Origin: Blastococcus sp. CPCC 205250
GTDB taxonomy: Bacteria > Actinomycetota > Actinomycetes > Mycobacteriales > Geodermatophilaceae
DNA: 64,000 nt
NCBI RefSeq assembly: GCF_019799925.1
Contig: NZ_JABGCG010000010.1
Location: forward strand, 124,001-188,000
Reading direction: 5' to 3'
The notes below the pieces were generated by a model that was given only the letters and a program-made list of their open reading frames with translations, was not told where the DNA came from and ran no database searches. Within the stretch, counting starts at the first letter, position 1. Each line of letters begins with the position of its first letter. Shown here piece by piece: positions 31,656 to 40,214 of the stretch. The position numbers and the translations under genes are program-made.

Positions 31656-32680
31656 CGGGGACCGTCGGGGCGCAGGAGGGGAGCGGCATCCGGGCCGCCG
31701 TCCTGGGCGCCGGGTCCTGGGGGACGACGTTCGCCAAGGTGCTCGCCGACGCCGGCTGCTCGGTCATGCTGCACGCCCGGCGCGCGGAGCTGGCCGCAGC
31801 CATCTCCGCCGACGGGGAGAACGCCGACTACCTGCCCGGCGTGCGGCTGCCCGAGTCGCTGCGGGCCACGACCGACGCGGCGGAGGCGCTCGACCGCGCC
31901 GACGTCGTGGTGCTCGCGGTGCCGTCGCAGTCGCTGCGGGAGAACCTCACCGCCTGGGCTCCGCTCCTCCCGCCCGACGCCAGCCTGCTGTCGCTCATGA
32001 AGGGCATCGAGCTGGGCACCACCAAGCGGATGAGCGAGGTCATCTGCGAGGTCACCGGTGCCGGCCCCGACCGGGTGGCCGCGCTGTCGGGGCCCAACCT
32101 CGCCCGGGAGATCGCCGAGGAGCAGCCGGCGGCCACCGTCATCGCCTGCCCCGACCACGACCGGGCCACGGCCATCCAGGCCGCCTGTCTCACCCCGTAC
32201 TTCCGGCCGTACACGAACACCGACCTGGTGGGCTGCGAGCTGGGCGGCGCGGTGAAGAACGTCATCGCGCTGGCCTGCGGCGTGGCCGAGGGGATGGGCT
32301 TCGGGGACAACACCCGTGCCTCGCTGATCACCCGCGGGCTCGCCGAGACCGCCCGGCTCGGCGCCGCCCTGGGCGGGGAGCTCACCACCTTCGCGGGGCT
32401 GGCCGGCCTGGGCGACCTGGTGGCCACCTGCAGCTCACCCCTGTCGCGCAACCGCACCTTCGGGGAGAAGCTCGGCCGCGGCATGTCGCTGGAGGAGGTG
32501 CAGCGCAGCACCCGCCAGACCGCCGAGGGCGTGAAGAGCTGCCGGCCGGTCCTCGACCTGGGCCGGGCGCACGGGGTGGACATGCCGATCACCGAGGCCG
32601 TCGTCCGGGTGTGCCACGAGGGCGTCTCCGCCGGTCAGATGGTCAAGGAGATCATGTCCCGTGAAGCGAAGCCCGAGTGA
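31652..32680 (+). CDS. gpsA: Glycerol-3-phosphate dehydrogenase GpsA
   Basis: A 342-residue NAD(P)-dependent enzyme that reduces dihydroxyacetone phosphate to glycerol-3-phosphate for phospholipid synthesis. The Rossmann motif GAGSWGTTFAKVLAD lies near residue 18, SLMKGIE and the LSGPNLAREIA segment follow, and the catalytic lysine is in GGAVKNVIALACG. FGDNTRASLITRG and the C-terminal ITEAVVRV stretch are typical. It is coupled to plsC upstream and to a cystathionine lyase-like gene downstream, each by a four-base GTGA overlap. Confidence 0.96.
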   Translation: MTGTVGAQEGSGIRAAVLGAGSWGTTFAKVLADAGCSVMLHARRAELAAAISADGENADYLPGVRLPESLRATTDAAEALDRADVVVLAVPSQSLRENLTAWAPLLPPDASLLSLMKGIELGTTKRMSEVICEVTGAGPDRVAALSGPNLAREIAEEQPAATVIACPDHDRATAIQAACLTPYFRPYTNTDLVGCELGGAVKNVIALACGVAEGMGFGDNTRASLITRGLAETARLGAALGGELTTFAGLAGLGDLVATCSSPLSRNRTFGEKLGRGMSLEEVQRSTRQTAEGVKSCRPVLDLGRAHGVDMPITEAVVRVCHEGVSAGQMVKEIMSREAKPE

Positions 32681-33864
32681 GCGGCGAGCCGCTGCCGGGT
32701 GAGTGGGGTGACGGGACGCGCTCGGTGCGGGCGGGGGAGGACCCGGCGGTCCCGGGCGCCCCGCTGCGCCCGTCGCCGGTCTTCGCCGCCCCCTTCCACC
32801 TGGCCGACCAGCCGCCGCGCACCGGCGGGGCCGACGCCTACGCGCGCACCGAGCACCCCACGCTCCGGGTGCTCGAGGCCGCGCTCGGCGAGCTCGACGG
32901 GGGGCGCTGCCTGTCCTTCGCCACCGGGATGGCGGCGATCAGCGCCGCCGTCCTGGCCGTGACGGCCGCCGGGGACCGGGTGGTGCTGCCCTCGGACGGC
33001 TACTACGCCACCCGCGTGCTGGGCCGCGAGGAGCTCGACCGGTTCGGGCTGCGGGTGGAGTACGTGCCCACGACCGAGATCGCCGCGGTCGCAGCGGGCG
33101 GGGGACTCGACGGCGCCCGGCTGGTCCTGCTGGAGACGCCGAGCAACCCGACGCTGGACGTCTGCGACATCGCGGCCGTGGCGCGCGCCACCCGGGCCGC
33201 CGGCGCGCTGCTCGCGGTCGACAACACGACCGCCACCCCGCTCGGCCAGCGCCCGCTCGCGCTCGGCGCGGACATGACCGTCGGCTCGGACACCAAGGCG
33301 CTGACCGGGCACAGCGACCTCCTGCTCGGGCACGTCAGCACGACCGACGACGCGGTGTACGACCGGCTCAGGGGCTGGCGGGACCGCACCGGCGGCACGC
33401 CCGGCCCGTTCGAGGCGTGGCTGGGGCACCGCTCGATGGCGACGCTGGACCTGCGGCTGGCGCGGCAGGCGGCGACCGCCCGGGCCGTGGCCGACCTGCT
33501 GGCCGCCCGTCCCGGGGTGACCGGGGTGCGCTGGCCGTGGCGCGCGGGAGACCCCTCGCACGAGCTGGCCGCCCGCCAGATGCTGCGCCCGAACGGCGTC
33601 GTGTCGGCGGTGCTGCCGGACGAGGCGGCGGTGGCCCGGCTGGTGGCCGCGACCCGGCTCTGGGACGCCGCGACGAGCTTCGGCGGGCTGCACAGCACCC
33701 TGGACCGCCGCGCCCAGTGGGGCGGGGACGACGTCCCGCCGGGCTTCGTGCGGTTCTCGTGCGGCATCGAGGACACCGCCGACGTGGTGGCCGACCTGGC
33801 CGACGGACTGGCCGCCGCGCTGGACCCGGCGCACGGGAGCCCGGGCCTCGGGGGGCTCCGCTGA
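32677..33864 (+). CDS. Cystathionine gamma-lyase/synthase-family PLP enzyme
   Basis: A 395-residue member of the Cys/Met-metabolism pyridoxal-phosphate family. The substrate-channel YARTEHPTLRVLE, the FATGMAAISA loop, LETPSNPTLDVCD, VDNTTATPLGQRP and the cofactor lysine in GSDTKALTGHSD are all visible. The first 25 residues are shorter than in many relatives. Lyase and synthase cannot be separated from sequence alone; related genes beside gpsA in actinobacteria are usually called cystathionine gamma-lyase. GTG start coupled to gpsA; the stop region overlaps the next gene. Confidence 0.87.
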   Translation: MSGEPLPGEWGDGTRSVRAGEDPAVPGAPLRPSPVFAAPFHLADQPPRTGGADAYARTEHPTLRVLEAALGELDGGRCLSFATGMAAISAAVLAVTAAGDRVVLPSDGYYATRVLGREELDRFGLRVEYVPTTEIAAVAAGGGLDGARLVLLETPSNPTLDVCDIAAVARATRAAGALLAVDNTTATPLGQRPLALGADMTVGSDTKALTGHSDLLLGHVSTTDDAVYDRLRGWRDRTGGTPGPFEAWLGHRSMATLDLRLARQAATARAVADLLAARPGVTGVRWPWRAGDPSHELAARQMLRPNGVVSAVLPDEAAVARLVAATRLWDAATSFGGLHSTLDRRAQWGGDDVPPGFVRFSCGIEDTADVVADLADGLAAALDPAHGSPGLGGLR

Positions 33865-35516
33865 GCCGGACGACGCTCGAGCGGGTCCTCGGTGCCGGCG
33901 AGGTGCTGCGCCTGGGCCGGGACACCCCGTACCACGCGCTGGCCTGGCAGCCCGGCGAGCCGCACCGCCTGCGCCTGGAGCTGGTCGGCGCCGGCTGGGA
34001 GCCGCCGCGGACCGGCGTCGAGGCGCTGGCCTGCCTCGCGCACGTGACCGACATGCAGCTGGCCGACGTCTGCTCGCCGGCGCGGTTCGAGTTCTTCAAC
34101 CGCTTCGCCGCCGATCCGCGTATGGCGGCGCTGGTGCCGATGCAGCGCCCGCAGGAGGCGCTCACCGCGCACGCCATCGACGCGCTCGTGCGCACGCTCA
34201 ACGCCGTCCGCGGTGGGCCGCGCACCGGGCACCCGCTGCAGGTCGTGGTCACCACCGGCGACGCGATCGACAACGCGCAGTGGAACGAGCTGTCGCTGTG
34301 GCTGGACCTGCTGGCCGGCGGTGTCGTGTACCCCGGCGCGGGCCTGACCGCCTACGACGGCGTCCAGGCCGCCGGCTGGCCGCACGACCTGTTCTGGCGG
34401 CCGGACGTGCAGGGCGAGCCCGACCTGTTCCGCGACCGGCACGGCTTCCCGCACCGGCCCGGCCTGCTGGAGGCCGCCTTCGCCGGCTTCACCGCGGAGG
34501 GGCTGCGGCTGCCCTGGCTGGGCTGCCACGGCAACCACGAGGCGCTCATCCAGGGCGTGGGCGTGCCGACGCCGGCGCTGCAGGAGTACCTGCTGGCCGA
34601 CCAGAAGCCGGTGGAGATCGCGCCGGACCTCCCGCTGGAGGACGCCGTCGCGCTGTTCACCCACTCCTCGGAGGTGTTCACCACCGCCCCGTCGCGCCGG
34701 GTCGTGCCGCTGGCCGACCGGCGCGTCGTCGACCGGCGCTCCTTCGTCGCCGCGCACCTCGCCGACCAGGGCACGCCCGAGGGGCACGGCTTCACCCCGG
34801 ACAACTACCGGGACGGGACGGCGTACTACGCCTGGGACGGGCTGCCCGGCGTCCGCGTGATCTGCCTGGACACCACCCGGGTGACCGGGGGCAGCGCCGG
34901 CTCGGTGGACGCCGTCCAGGCCGCGTGGCTGCTCGACCGGCTGCGCGAGGTCTCCTCCTCCTACCGGGAGCCCGACGGCACCCGCGTCACCACGGGCAAC
35001 GCCGACCGCCTCGTCGTGCTGCTCTCCCACCACGGGTCCACCACGCTCACCCGCTCGGAGGCCGTCCGCGCCGTCGCGGGCGGCGAGCGGGGTGTCCTCG
35101 GGGGACCGGACCTGGTCGACCTGCTGCACCGCTTCCCGAACGTCGTCCTGTGGCTCAACGGGCACACCCACGTCAGCGAGGTCCGGCCGTGGCACTCGCC
35201 CGGGCACCCCGGCCGCGGGTTCTGGGAGGTGACCACCTGCGCGGTGGTCGACTGGCCCGGCCAGGCCCGGCTGGTGGAGTTCCTGGACAACGGCGACGGC
35301 ACCCTGTCGATGGTCTGCACGATGCTCGACCACGACAGCCCCGCGCGACCGCCGGAGGCGCTGGACCCGGCCGCCCGCGACCCACGGGCGCTGGCCTCCC
35401 TGCACCGCGAGCTGTCGGCCAACGTGCCGTGGGCGGGCCTGGGCTCGGGGCTGGCCGGTGGCCCGCAGGACCGCAACGTCGAACTGGTCGTGCGCGACCC
35501 CCGCCGGCACGACTGA
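33861..35516 (+). CDS. TIGR03767-type metallophosphoesterase, apparent CTG start
   Basis: A 551-residue calcineurin-like phosphoesterase of an actinobacterial family without known substrate. Metal-site motifs are HVTDMQLAD (Q in place of the usual H), TTGDAIDN, GCHGNHE, LLSHHG and NGHTHVS. No signal peptide. The start is unusual: the conserved N-terminal residues begin at a CTG (33861) that overlaps the previous stop as CTGA and follows GGGGGG at five bases. The first in-frame standard start, GTG at 33903, would remove 14 residues whose third codon positions are 13/14 G or C, as expected for coding sequence. It ends six bases from the convergent pcs-like gene. Confidence 0.85.
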   Translation: MSRTTLERVLGAGEVLRLGRDTPYHALAWQPGEPHRLRLELVGAGWEPPRTGVEALACLAHVTDMQLADVCSPARFEFFNRFAADPRMAALVPMQRPQEALTAHAIDALVRTLNAVRGGPRTGHPLQVVVTTGDAIDNAQWNELSLWLDLLAGGVVYPGAGLTAYDGVQAAGWPHDLFWRPDVQGEPDLFRDRHGFPHRPGLLEAAFAGFTAEGLRLPWLGCHGNHEALIQGVGVPTPALQEYLLADQKPVEIAPDLPLEDAVALFTHSSEVFTTAPSRRVVPLADRRVVDRRSFVAAHLADQGTPEGHGFTPDNYRDGTAYYAWDGLPGVRVICLDTTRVTGGSAGSVDAVQAAWLLDRLREVSSSYREPDGTRVTTGNADRLVVLLSHHGSTTLTRSEAVRAVAGGERGVLGGPDLVDLLHRFPNVVLWLNGHTHVSEVRPWHSPGHPGRGFWEVTTCAVVDWPGQARLVEFLDNGDGTLSMVCTMLDHDSPARPPEALDPAARDPRALASLHRELSANVPWAGLGSGLAGGPQDRNVELVVRDPRRHD

Positions 35517-35522
35517 GCTGCC

Positions 35523-36293
35523 TCAGGCGGGGACGCGTGCCTCCCGGCGGCGACGGGCCGCCAGCGCCGTCAGCCAGAGGCTGACGCCCCAGTAGTAGAC
35601 GATGTAGGCCAGCGAGGCGGCGACCACGAGCGGGTGCGGGTCGGGGTACTGCACCAGCAGGACGGCGTAGGTGACCGCCCAGACCGCGGAGAGCACCAGG
35701 CTCAGCGTCCGCAGCGCCCCGCTGCGCGAGGGGTAGAGGAAGCGGATGGGCACGAAGACCAGGATCGAGAGGACGACGATGGCCACGGCCAGCGCCGGCT
35801 CGCTCGCGTCCAGCACGATCGCGTAGAAGGCGACGATGTTCCAGTAGCTGGGGAAGCCCAGGAACGTGTGGTCGTCGGTCTTCGCGTCGACCCGGCAGAA
35901 CTGGTAGCTCGACGCCAGCAGCGGCAGCGCCGCCAGCAGCCAGCCGAGCGGGCCGTCGGGGAGGTGGCCGGTGGTCCACAGCAGCACGACCGGGGCGAAG
36001 ACGTAGGTCAGGTAGTCGACGATGTTGTCCAGCAGGGCGCCGTCGAACCAGGGGATCGTCTGCTTGACCTGCGCGCGGCGGGCCAGCATCCCGTCGGTGC
36101 CGTCGATGAACAGCGTGGCCAGCCCCAGCCACAGGGCGGTCTCGACCTCGCCCTCGATCGCCGCGATCACGATGAGGAAGCCGAGCACCGTGCCCAGCGC
36201 GGTGTACAGGTGGACGGCTGCCCCGGCCAGCTGCCGGGACCGCGAGATCGTCCGGCCGCCGTCCGTCGTCGGGGTCGGGGGGTCCTCGGGCAT
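35523..36293 (-). CDS. CDP-alcohol phosphatidyltransferase, phosphatidylcholine synthase-like
   Basis: A 256-residue membrane enzyme with about eight hydrophobic segments. The CDP-alcohol phosphatidyltransferase motif is present as DGTDGMLARR, then G and two D residues in FDGALLDNIVD. The spacing inside the motif, the following YLTYVFAP and the FLGFPSYWNIVAFY stretch resemble phosphatidylcholine synthase (Pcs), which joins CDP-diacylglycerol to choline, more than PgsA or PssA. Geodermatophilaceae are known to contain phosphatidylcholine, which fits. The ATG at 36293 was chosen for family length; a GTG six codons upstream is possible. It is divergent from ddl. Confidence 0.75.
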   Translation of the reverse strand: MPEDPPTPTTDGGRTISRSRQLAGAAVHLYTALGTVLGFLIVIAAIEGEVETALWLGLATLFIDGTDGMLARRAQVKQTIPWFDGALLDNIVDYLTYVFAPVVLLWTTGHLPDGPLGWLLAALPLLASSYQFCRVDAKTDDHTFLGFPSYWNIVAFYAIVLDASEPALAVAIVVLSILVFVPIRFLYPSRSGALRTLSLVLSAVWAVTYAVLLVQYPDPHPLVVAASLAYIVYYWGVSLWLTALAARRRREARVPA

Positions 36294-36355
36294 CGGCGAC
36301 GAGGTTCCCACACCGTGCGCGCCGCGGCTGTCCGGGCGGGCGCGCGGCGCTCGAC

Positions 36356-36361
36356 TAGGGT
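36356..36361 (+). promoter_or_regulatory. Predicted -10 element for leaderless ddl mRNA
   Basis: TAGGGT is eight bases before the ATG of ddl, the same hexamer and spacing as at leuB. Confidence 0.5.
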
Positions 36362-36369
36362 CCCTGCCG

Positions 36370-37530
36370 ATGAGCGGACAGGCACGGAAGCTGCGCGTCG
36401 CGGTCGTGTTCGGGGGCCGCAGCGCCGAACACGCCATCTCCTGCGTCTCGGCCGGCAGCGTCCTCGCCGCCCTGGACCCCGAGCGGTGGGACGTGGTGCC
36501 GGTGGGCATCGCCCGCGACGGCCGCTGGGTGCTGCCCGACGCCGACCAGCGGCTGGCCATCACCGACGGCGCGCTGCCCGAGGTCACCGGCGGGACGGCG
36601 GTCTCGCTGGTCGGTGACCCCGCCGGGCGCGGCCTCGCGGTGCTCGAGCCGACGGCCGCGGTCGGACCGGCCCTGACCGAGGTCGACGTCGTCTTCCCGG
36701 TGCTGCACGGCGCCTACGGCGAGGACGGGACCATCCAGGGCCTGCTGGAGATGAGCGGGCTGCCGTACGTCGGCTCCGGCGTCTTCGCGAGCGCCGCGTC
36801 CATGGACAAGGAGTTCACCAAGAAGCTCCTCGCCGCCGCCGGGCTGCCCCAGGGCGACCACGTCGTCCTGCGCGACGCCTCCGGGGCGCTGTGCCCGGAC
36901 CCCGCGGTGCTCGACGAGGCCGCGCGCGAGCGGCTCGGCCTGCCGGTGTTCGTGAAGCCCTCCCGCGCCGGCTCCAGCATCGGCATCACCAAGGTGACCG
37001 ACTGGGCGCAGTTCCCCGAGGCCGTGGCCACCGCGGCCGCCGTCGACGGCAAGGTGGTCGTCGAGGCCGCCGTCCCGGGCCGGGAGATCGAGTGCGGCGT
37101 GCTGGCCGGCGTCGCCGGCGGCCCGCCCCAGGCGAGCCTGCCCGCCGAGATCCGGCTCAAGGCGGGCACCGACTGGTACGACTTCGACGCCAAGTACCTC
37201 GAGGACGCCGTCGAGTTCGACGTGCCCGCCGACCTCACCCCCGAGCAGACCCGCCTGGTGCAGGAGACGGCCACGCGGGCCTACCTGGCGATGGACTGCC
37301 GCGGCCTGGCGCGGGTCGACTTCTTCCTCGCCACGGGTCCCGACGGCGCCGACCGGCTGGTCATCAACGAGGTGAACACGATGCCCGGGTTCACCCCCAT
37401 CTCGATGTTCCCGCGGATGTGGGCGGCCAGTGGCGTCGCCTACCCGGAGCTGGTCGACCGGCTGCTGGCCGATGCCCTGGCCGGGCCGGCAGCGCCGTCC
37501 GCGGGTGGCGGTCCCCGGGCCGGTCGGTGA
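36370..37530 (+). CDS. ddl: D-alanine--D-alanine ligase Ddl
   Basis: A 386-residue ATP-grasp enzyme that makes the D-Ala-D-Ala end of the peptidoglycan stem peptide. The opening VVFGGRSAEHAISCVSAGSV, HGAYGEDGTIQG, FVKPSRAGSSIGI and the metal-binding end region DFFLA...INEVNTMPGFTPISM are complete. A stretch with YDFDAKY precedes the omega region. TANNNT spacing predicts a leaderless transcript. The following lipoprotein gene is coupled through GTGA. Confidence 0.96.
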   Translation: MSGQARKLRVAVVFGGRSAEHAISCVSAGSVLAALDPERWDVVPVGIARDGRWVLPDADQRLAITDGALPEVTGGTAVSLVGDPAGRGLAVLEPTAAVGPALTEVDVVFPVLHGAYGEDGTIQGLLEMSGLPYVGSGVFASAASMDKEFTKKLLAAAGLPQGDHVVLRDASGALCPDPAVLDEAARERLGLPVFVKPSRAGSSIGITKVTDWAQFPEAVATAAAVDGKVVVEAAVPGREIECGVLAGVAGGPPQASLPAEIRLKAGTDWYDFDAKYLEDAVEFDVPADLTPEQTRLVQETATRAYLAMDCRGLARVDFFLATGPDGADRLVINEVNTMPGFTPISMFPRMWAASGVAYPELVDRLLADALAGPAAPSAGGGPRAGR

Positions 37531-38210
37531 CCCCTCGGCGGCACGCGCGGCCGCTCGCCGCGCTGCTCGCCGCCCTCGCCGCCGCCGCGTGCACCGGGGG
37601 GTCGGGGAGCGCCGACGACGCGGGGGAGGGCGCCGCGTCGACGGCGGCCGAGGCCGCCGGGCGCACGCCGGAGACGGCCGAGGACCTCGCCGCCCTGGTC
37701 GTGACCGACGTCCCCTCGGGCCTGGCCCGCGTCGCCGACGCCGCCGTCGACCCGCCGGCGGGGGCGAAGTCGCTCGCCGACGTCGCCGGCTACGCCGAGG
37801 ACCCCGGCTACGAGCGGGGGGTGCTCGAGGACTACGGCTACCGGTACGGCTGGGAGCGGTTCTGGGGGACGCCGGGCGCCACGGTGACCAGCGTCTTCGT
37901 CGACCAGTTCGACGACGCCCCGGGCGCGGCCGCCTACGCCGAGGACCTGGCCGGCGACGGCGCCGAGTACTACGCCGGTCTCCTCGAGCAGGACCCGGCG
38001 GCCCTGCCCGAGGGGTGCCGGCTGCTGACCGTCGAGACCCCCGACCCCGCCTCCCGGGTGACCGGGTCGGCCGCCTTCGCCTGGTGCGCGCACGGCGTGT
38101 TCACCGTCGCGGTGAGCGCGGTGACCGGCCCGGAGGAGAGCACGGTGGCGGCGGCGACCGACGAGGTCACCGCGGTGGTCACCGAGCAGCTGGACCGGCT
38201 GCCGGGCTGA
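37527..38210 (+). CDS. Putative lipoprotein of unknown function
   Basis: A 227-residue secreted protein. The N-terminus is a lipoprotein signal: basic TPRRHARP, hydrophobic LAALLAALAAA, then a lipobox-like AAAC with the cysteine at about residue 22. A Ser/Gly/Ala/Asp-rich linker leads to a mature domain with YRYGWERFWG, SVFVDQF and two cysteines (EGCRLL and AWCAHG) that could form a disulfide. No family recognised. The GTG start overlaps the ddl stop, so expression is tied to cell-wall synthesis; whether function is too is unknown. Confidence 0.8.
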   Translation: MTPRRHARPLAALLAALAAAACTGGSGSADDAGEGAASTAAEAAGRTPETAEDLAALVVTDVPSGLARVADAAVDPPAGAKSLADVAGYAEDPGYERGVLEDYGYRYGWERFWGTPGATVTSVFVDQFDDAPGAAAYAEDLAGDGAEYYAGLLEQDPAALPEGCRLLTVETPDPASRVTGSAAFAWCAHGVFTVAVSAVTGPEESTVAAATDEVTAVVTEQLDRLPG

Positions 38211-38849
38211 TCAGCCGCCGGGCTGCGGCTCCTGGGCGGGCATCGTCGCGGCGAGCGGGCCGCTGAGGGCGATGGCCGGCTCGCTGTCGACCTCCGCGGG
38301 GAGGGTGAGCTCCACGTAGACCGGCCGGTCGACCGCGGTCCAGACGTACCGGTCGGGGTCGGAGTCGTCGACGAACCACTGCACGCCGTTGAGCTGGATG
38401 AGCGGGGGGCCGCCCCGGACGAACCCGGCCGGCCGCTCGACGCCGCAGCGCAGCACGACCGGCGGCTCGCCCCACGCGTAGGCGTACGGGGTGTCGGACA
38501 GGACCCGCCGGGACGCCAGGCCCGCCAGCTCGATCGGCAGGTCGGTCATGAACGCCGGGCAGGCGGCGTCGGTCTCGGGGGTCACCGGCGGCACCGGGAC
38601 CTCGAGCACCGGGAGGTCGGCGCGCGCGGTGGTGGCCGGTCCCTGGACCTGCGCCGGGCGGTCGTCGCCGTCGCCGCCGTCGTCGCGGAGGTTGACGAGC
38701 ACCAGCAGCGCGACCAGCAGCGGGACGACGACCGCGGTGACGACCAGGGCGGCGCGGCGCAACGGGTCCGGCGCCGTGGCCGGCGCCGGGTCAGTGCCCG
38801 GCTCGCCGGTGTCGGCGTCGTCGTCCGCGGGGCGGGTGTCCTCGCTCAG
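38211..38849 (-). CDS. DUF3515 membrane-anchored protein, start codon unusual
   Basis: A conserved actinobacterial protein of unknown function; a DUF3515 gene also sits near ddl in mycobacteria. One N-terminal transmembrane segment (ALVVTAVVVPLLVALLVLV) is followed by an extracytoplasmic domain with cysteines in DAACPAFM and VLRCGVERP. The first in-frame standard start is TTG at 38762, at the edge of the membrane segment. However, the 29 codons upstream, back to CTG at 38849, are open and 28 of 29 end in G or C, encoding an acidic tail beginning SEDTRPADDD; no ATG, GTG or TTG lies there. I therefore annotate from CTG, with the end certain and the start not. Confidence 0.7.
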   Translation of the reverse strand: MSEDTRPADDDADTGEPGTDPAPATAPDPLRRAALVVTAVVVPLLVALLVLVNLRDDGGDGDDRPAQVQGPATTARADLPVLEVPVPPVTPETDAACPAFMTDLPIELAGLASRRVLSDTPYAYAWGEPPVVLRCGVERPAGFVRGGPPLIQLNGVQWFVDDSDPDRYVWTAVDRPVYVELTLPAEVDSEPAIALSGPLAATMPAQEPQPGG

Positions 38850-38853
38850 CGGC

Positions 38854-39087
38854 TCAGATGTTGACGACGGGGCAGGTCAGCGTGCGCGTGATGCCGTCGA
38901 CGGACTGCACGCGGGCGACGACCAGGCGGCCGAGCTCGTCGACGGTCTCGGCCTCGGCGCGGACGATGACGTCGTACGGGCCCGTGACGTCCTCGGCCCT
39001 GGTGACGCCCGCGATCTCGGCGATCGTCGTGGCCACCTGCGCGGCCTTGCCGACCTCGGTCTGGATCAGGATGTAGGCGTGGACCAC
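38854..39087 (-). CDS. Stand-alone Lrp/AsnC ligand-binding (RAM) domain
   Basis: A 77-residue protein consisting only of the effector-binding half of an Lrp/AsnC regulator: HAYILIQTEVGKAAQVATTI, then VTGPYDVIVRAEAETVDELGRLV and a final ITRTLTCPVVNI. There is no helix-turn-helix. Such SraA-like single domains bind amino acids and form ring oligomers, and may modulate full-length regulators. GTG start with GGAAGG six bases upstream. It lies between DUF3515 and the divergent thiL. Confidence 0.88.
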   Translation of the reverse strand: MVHAYILIQTEVGKAAQVATTIAEIAGVTRAEDVTGPYDVIVRAEAETVDELGRLVVARVQSVDGITRTLTCPVVNI

Positions 39088-39179
39088 GGGATGACCTTCC
39101 TCGGGCAGCGCTGCAGCCGGTGTGCGACCGCCGGCCGGCGGGTCGGCTCGCAACCTACCCCAGTGACCGGAGGCACCCC

Positions 39180-40214
39180 GTGACACGACCCCCCGCACCG
39201 GGCGGCCCGGGCGAGACCGTCGGGACGCTCGGCGAGTTCGCCCTCATCGACCGCGTCGTCGCCCGGGCGGGTGTCGCGCGGGCCACCGAGGTCGGCCCCG
39301 GGGACGACGCCGCGGTGGTCCGGACGCCCGACGGGCGGGTGGTCGCCACCACCGACGTGCTGGTCGAGGGGCGGCACTTCCGGCGGGACTGGTCCTCGGG
39401 CACCGACGTCGGGCACAAGGCGGCCGCGGCCAACCTCGCCGACGTCGCGGCCATGGGCGCCGTCCCCACCGCCCTGCTGGTCGGGTTGGCCTGTCCCGCG
39501 GACACGCCGACCGCCTGGCTGGAGGAGGTGGCCGACGGGCTGGCCGCCGAGGCCGGGCCGCTGGGTGCGGCCGTCGTCGGCGGCGACACGGTGGCCGCGG
39601 CTCCCGACAGCCGGGCCGTCGTCCTGTCGGTCACCGCGCTGGGGGACCTCGGTGGCCGGGCACCGGTGCTGCGCTCCGGCGCCCGGCCCGGCGACGTCCT
39701 CGCCCTGGCCGGACGGCTGGGCTGGTCGGGCTGCGGGCTGGCGGTGCTGCGGCGGGGGTTCAGCAGCCCGCTGGCCGCCGTCCGGGCGCACCGGCGCCCC
39801 GAGCCGCCGTACGCGGCCGGCCCGGCCGCCGCCGACGCCGGGGCCACGGCGATGTGCGACGTCAGCGACGGCTTGCTGGCCGACGCCGGGCACCTGGCGG
39901 AGGCCTCCGGGGTGGTGGTGGAGGTGGACCGGGCGGCGCTCGCGGCCGCCACGCTGGACCCGCCGGGCCCGCTGCAGCAGGTGGGCGCGGCGCTCGGGGT
40001 GGACCCGCTGGCCTGGGTGCTCACCGGGGGCGAGGACCACGCGCTGCTGGCCACCTTCCCGCCGGATGCGACGCTGCCCCCCGGCTGGACGGTGGTCGGG
40101 GGCGTCTCCGCCGCGGGGGACGACGGTCCGGGCGTGCGGGTGGACGGCCGGCCGGCCGCCGACGTGGCGCAGGCGCTGGGAGCGGGAGGAACGGGACATG
40201 TCCACTTCGGGTGA
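39180..40214 (+). CDS. thiL: Thiamine-monophosphate kinase ThiL
   Basis: A 344-residue PurM-like ATPase that phosphorylates thiamine monophosphate to the active diphosphate. Characteristic parts are the opening LGEFALIDRVV, the GPGDDAAVV metal-binding loop, TTDVLVEGRHF, GHKAAAANLADVAAMGA, VGGDTVAA and MCDVSDGLLAD. The GTG at 39180 follows GGAGG by about six bases. It overlaps the next gene by 17 bases. In mycobacteria ung follows thiL; here a GNAT and a kinase-like gene take that place. Confidence 0.95.
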   Translation: MTRPPAPGGPGETVGTLGEFALIDRVVARAGVARATEVGPGDDAAVVRTPDGRVVATTDVLVEGRHFRRDWSSGTDVGHKAAAANLADVAAMGAVPTALLVGLACPADTPTAWLEEVADGLAAEAGPLGAAVVGGDTVAAAPDSRAVVLSVTALGDLGGRAPVLRSGARPGDVLALAGRLGWSGCGLAVLRRGFSSPLAAVRAHRRPEPPYAAGPAAADAGATAMCDVSDGLLADAGHLAEASGVVVEVDRAALAAATLDPPGPLQQVGAALGVDPLAWVLTGGEDHALLATFPPDATLPPGWTVVGGVSAAGDDGPGVRVDGRPAADVAQALGAGGTGHVHFG

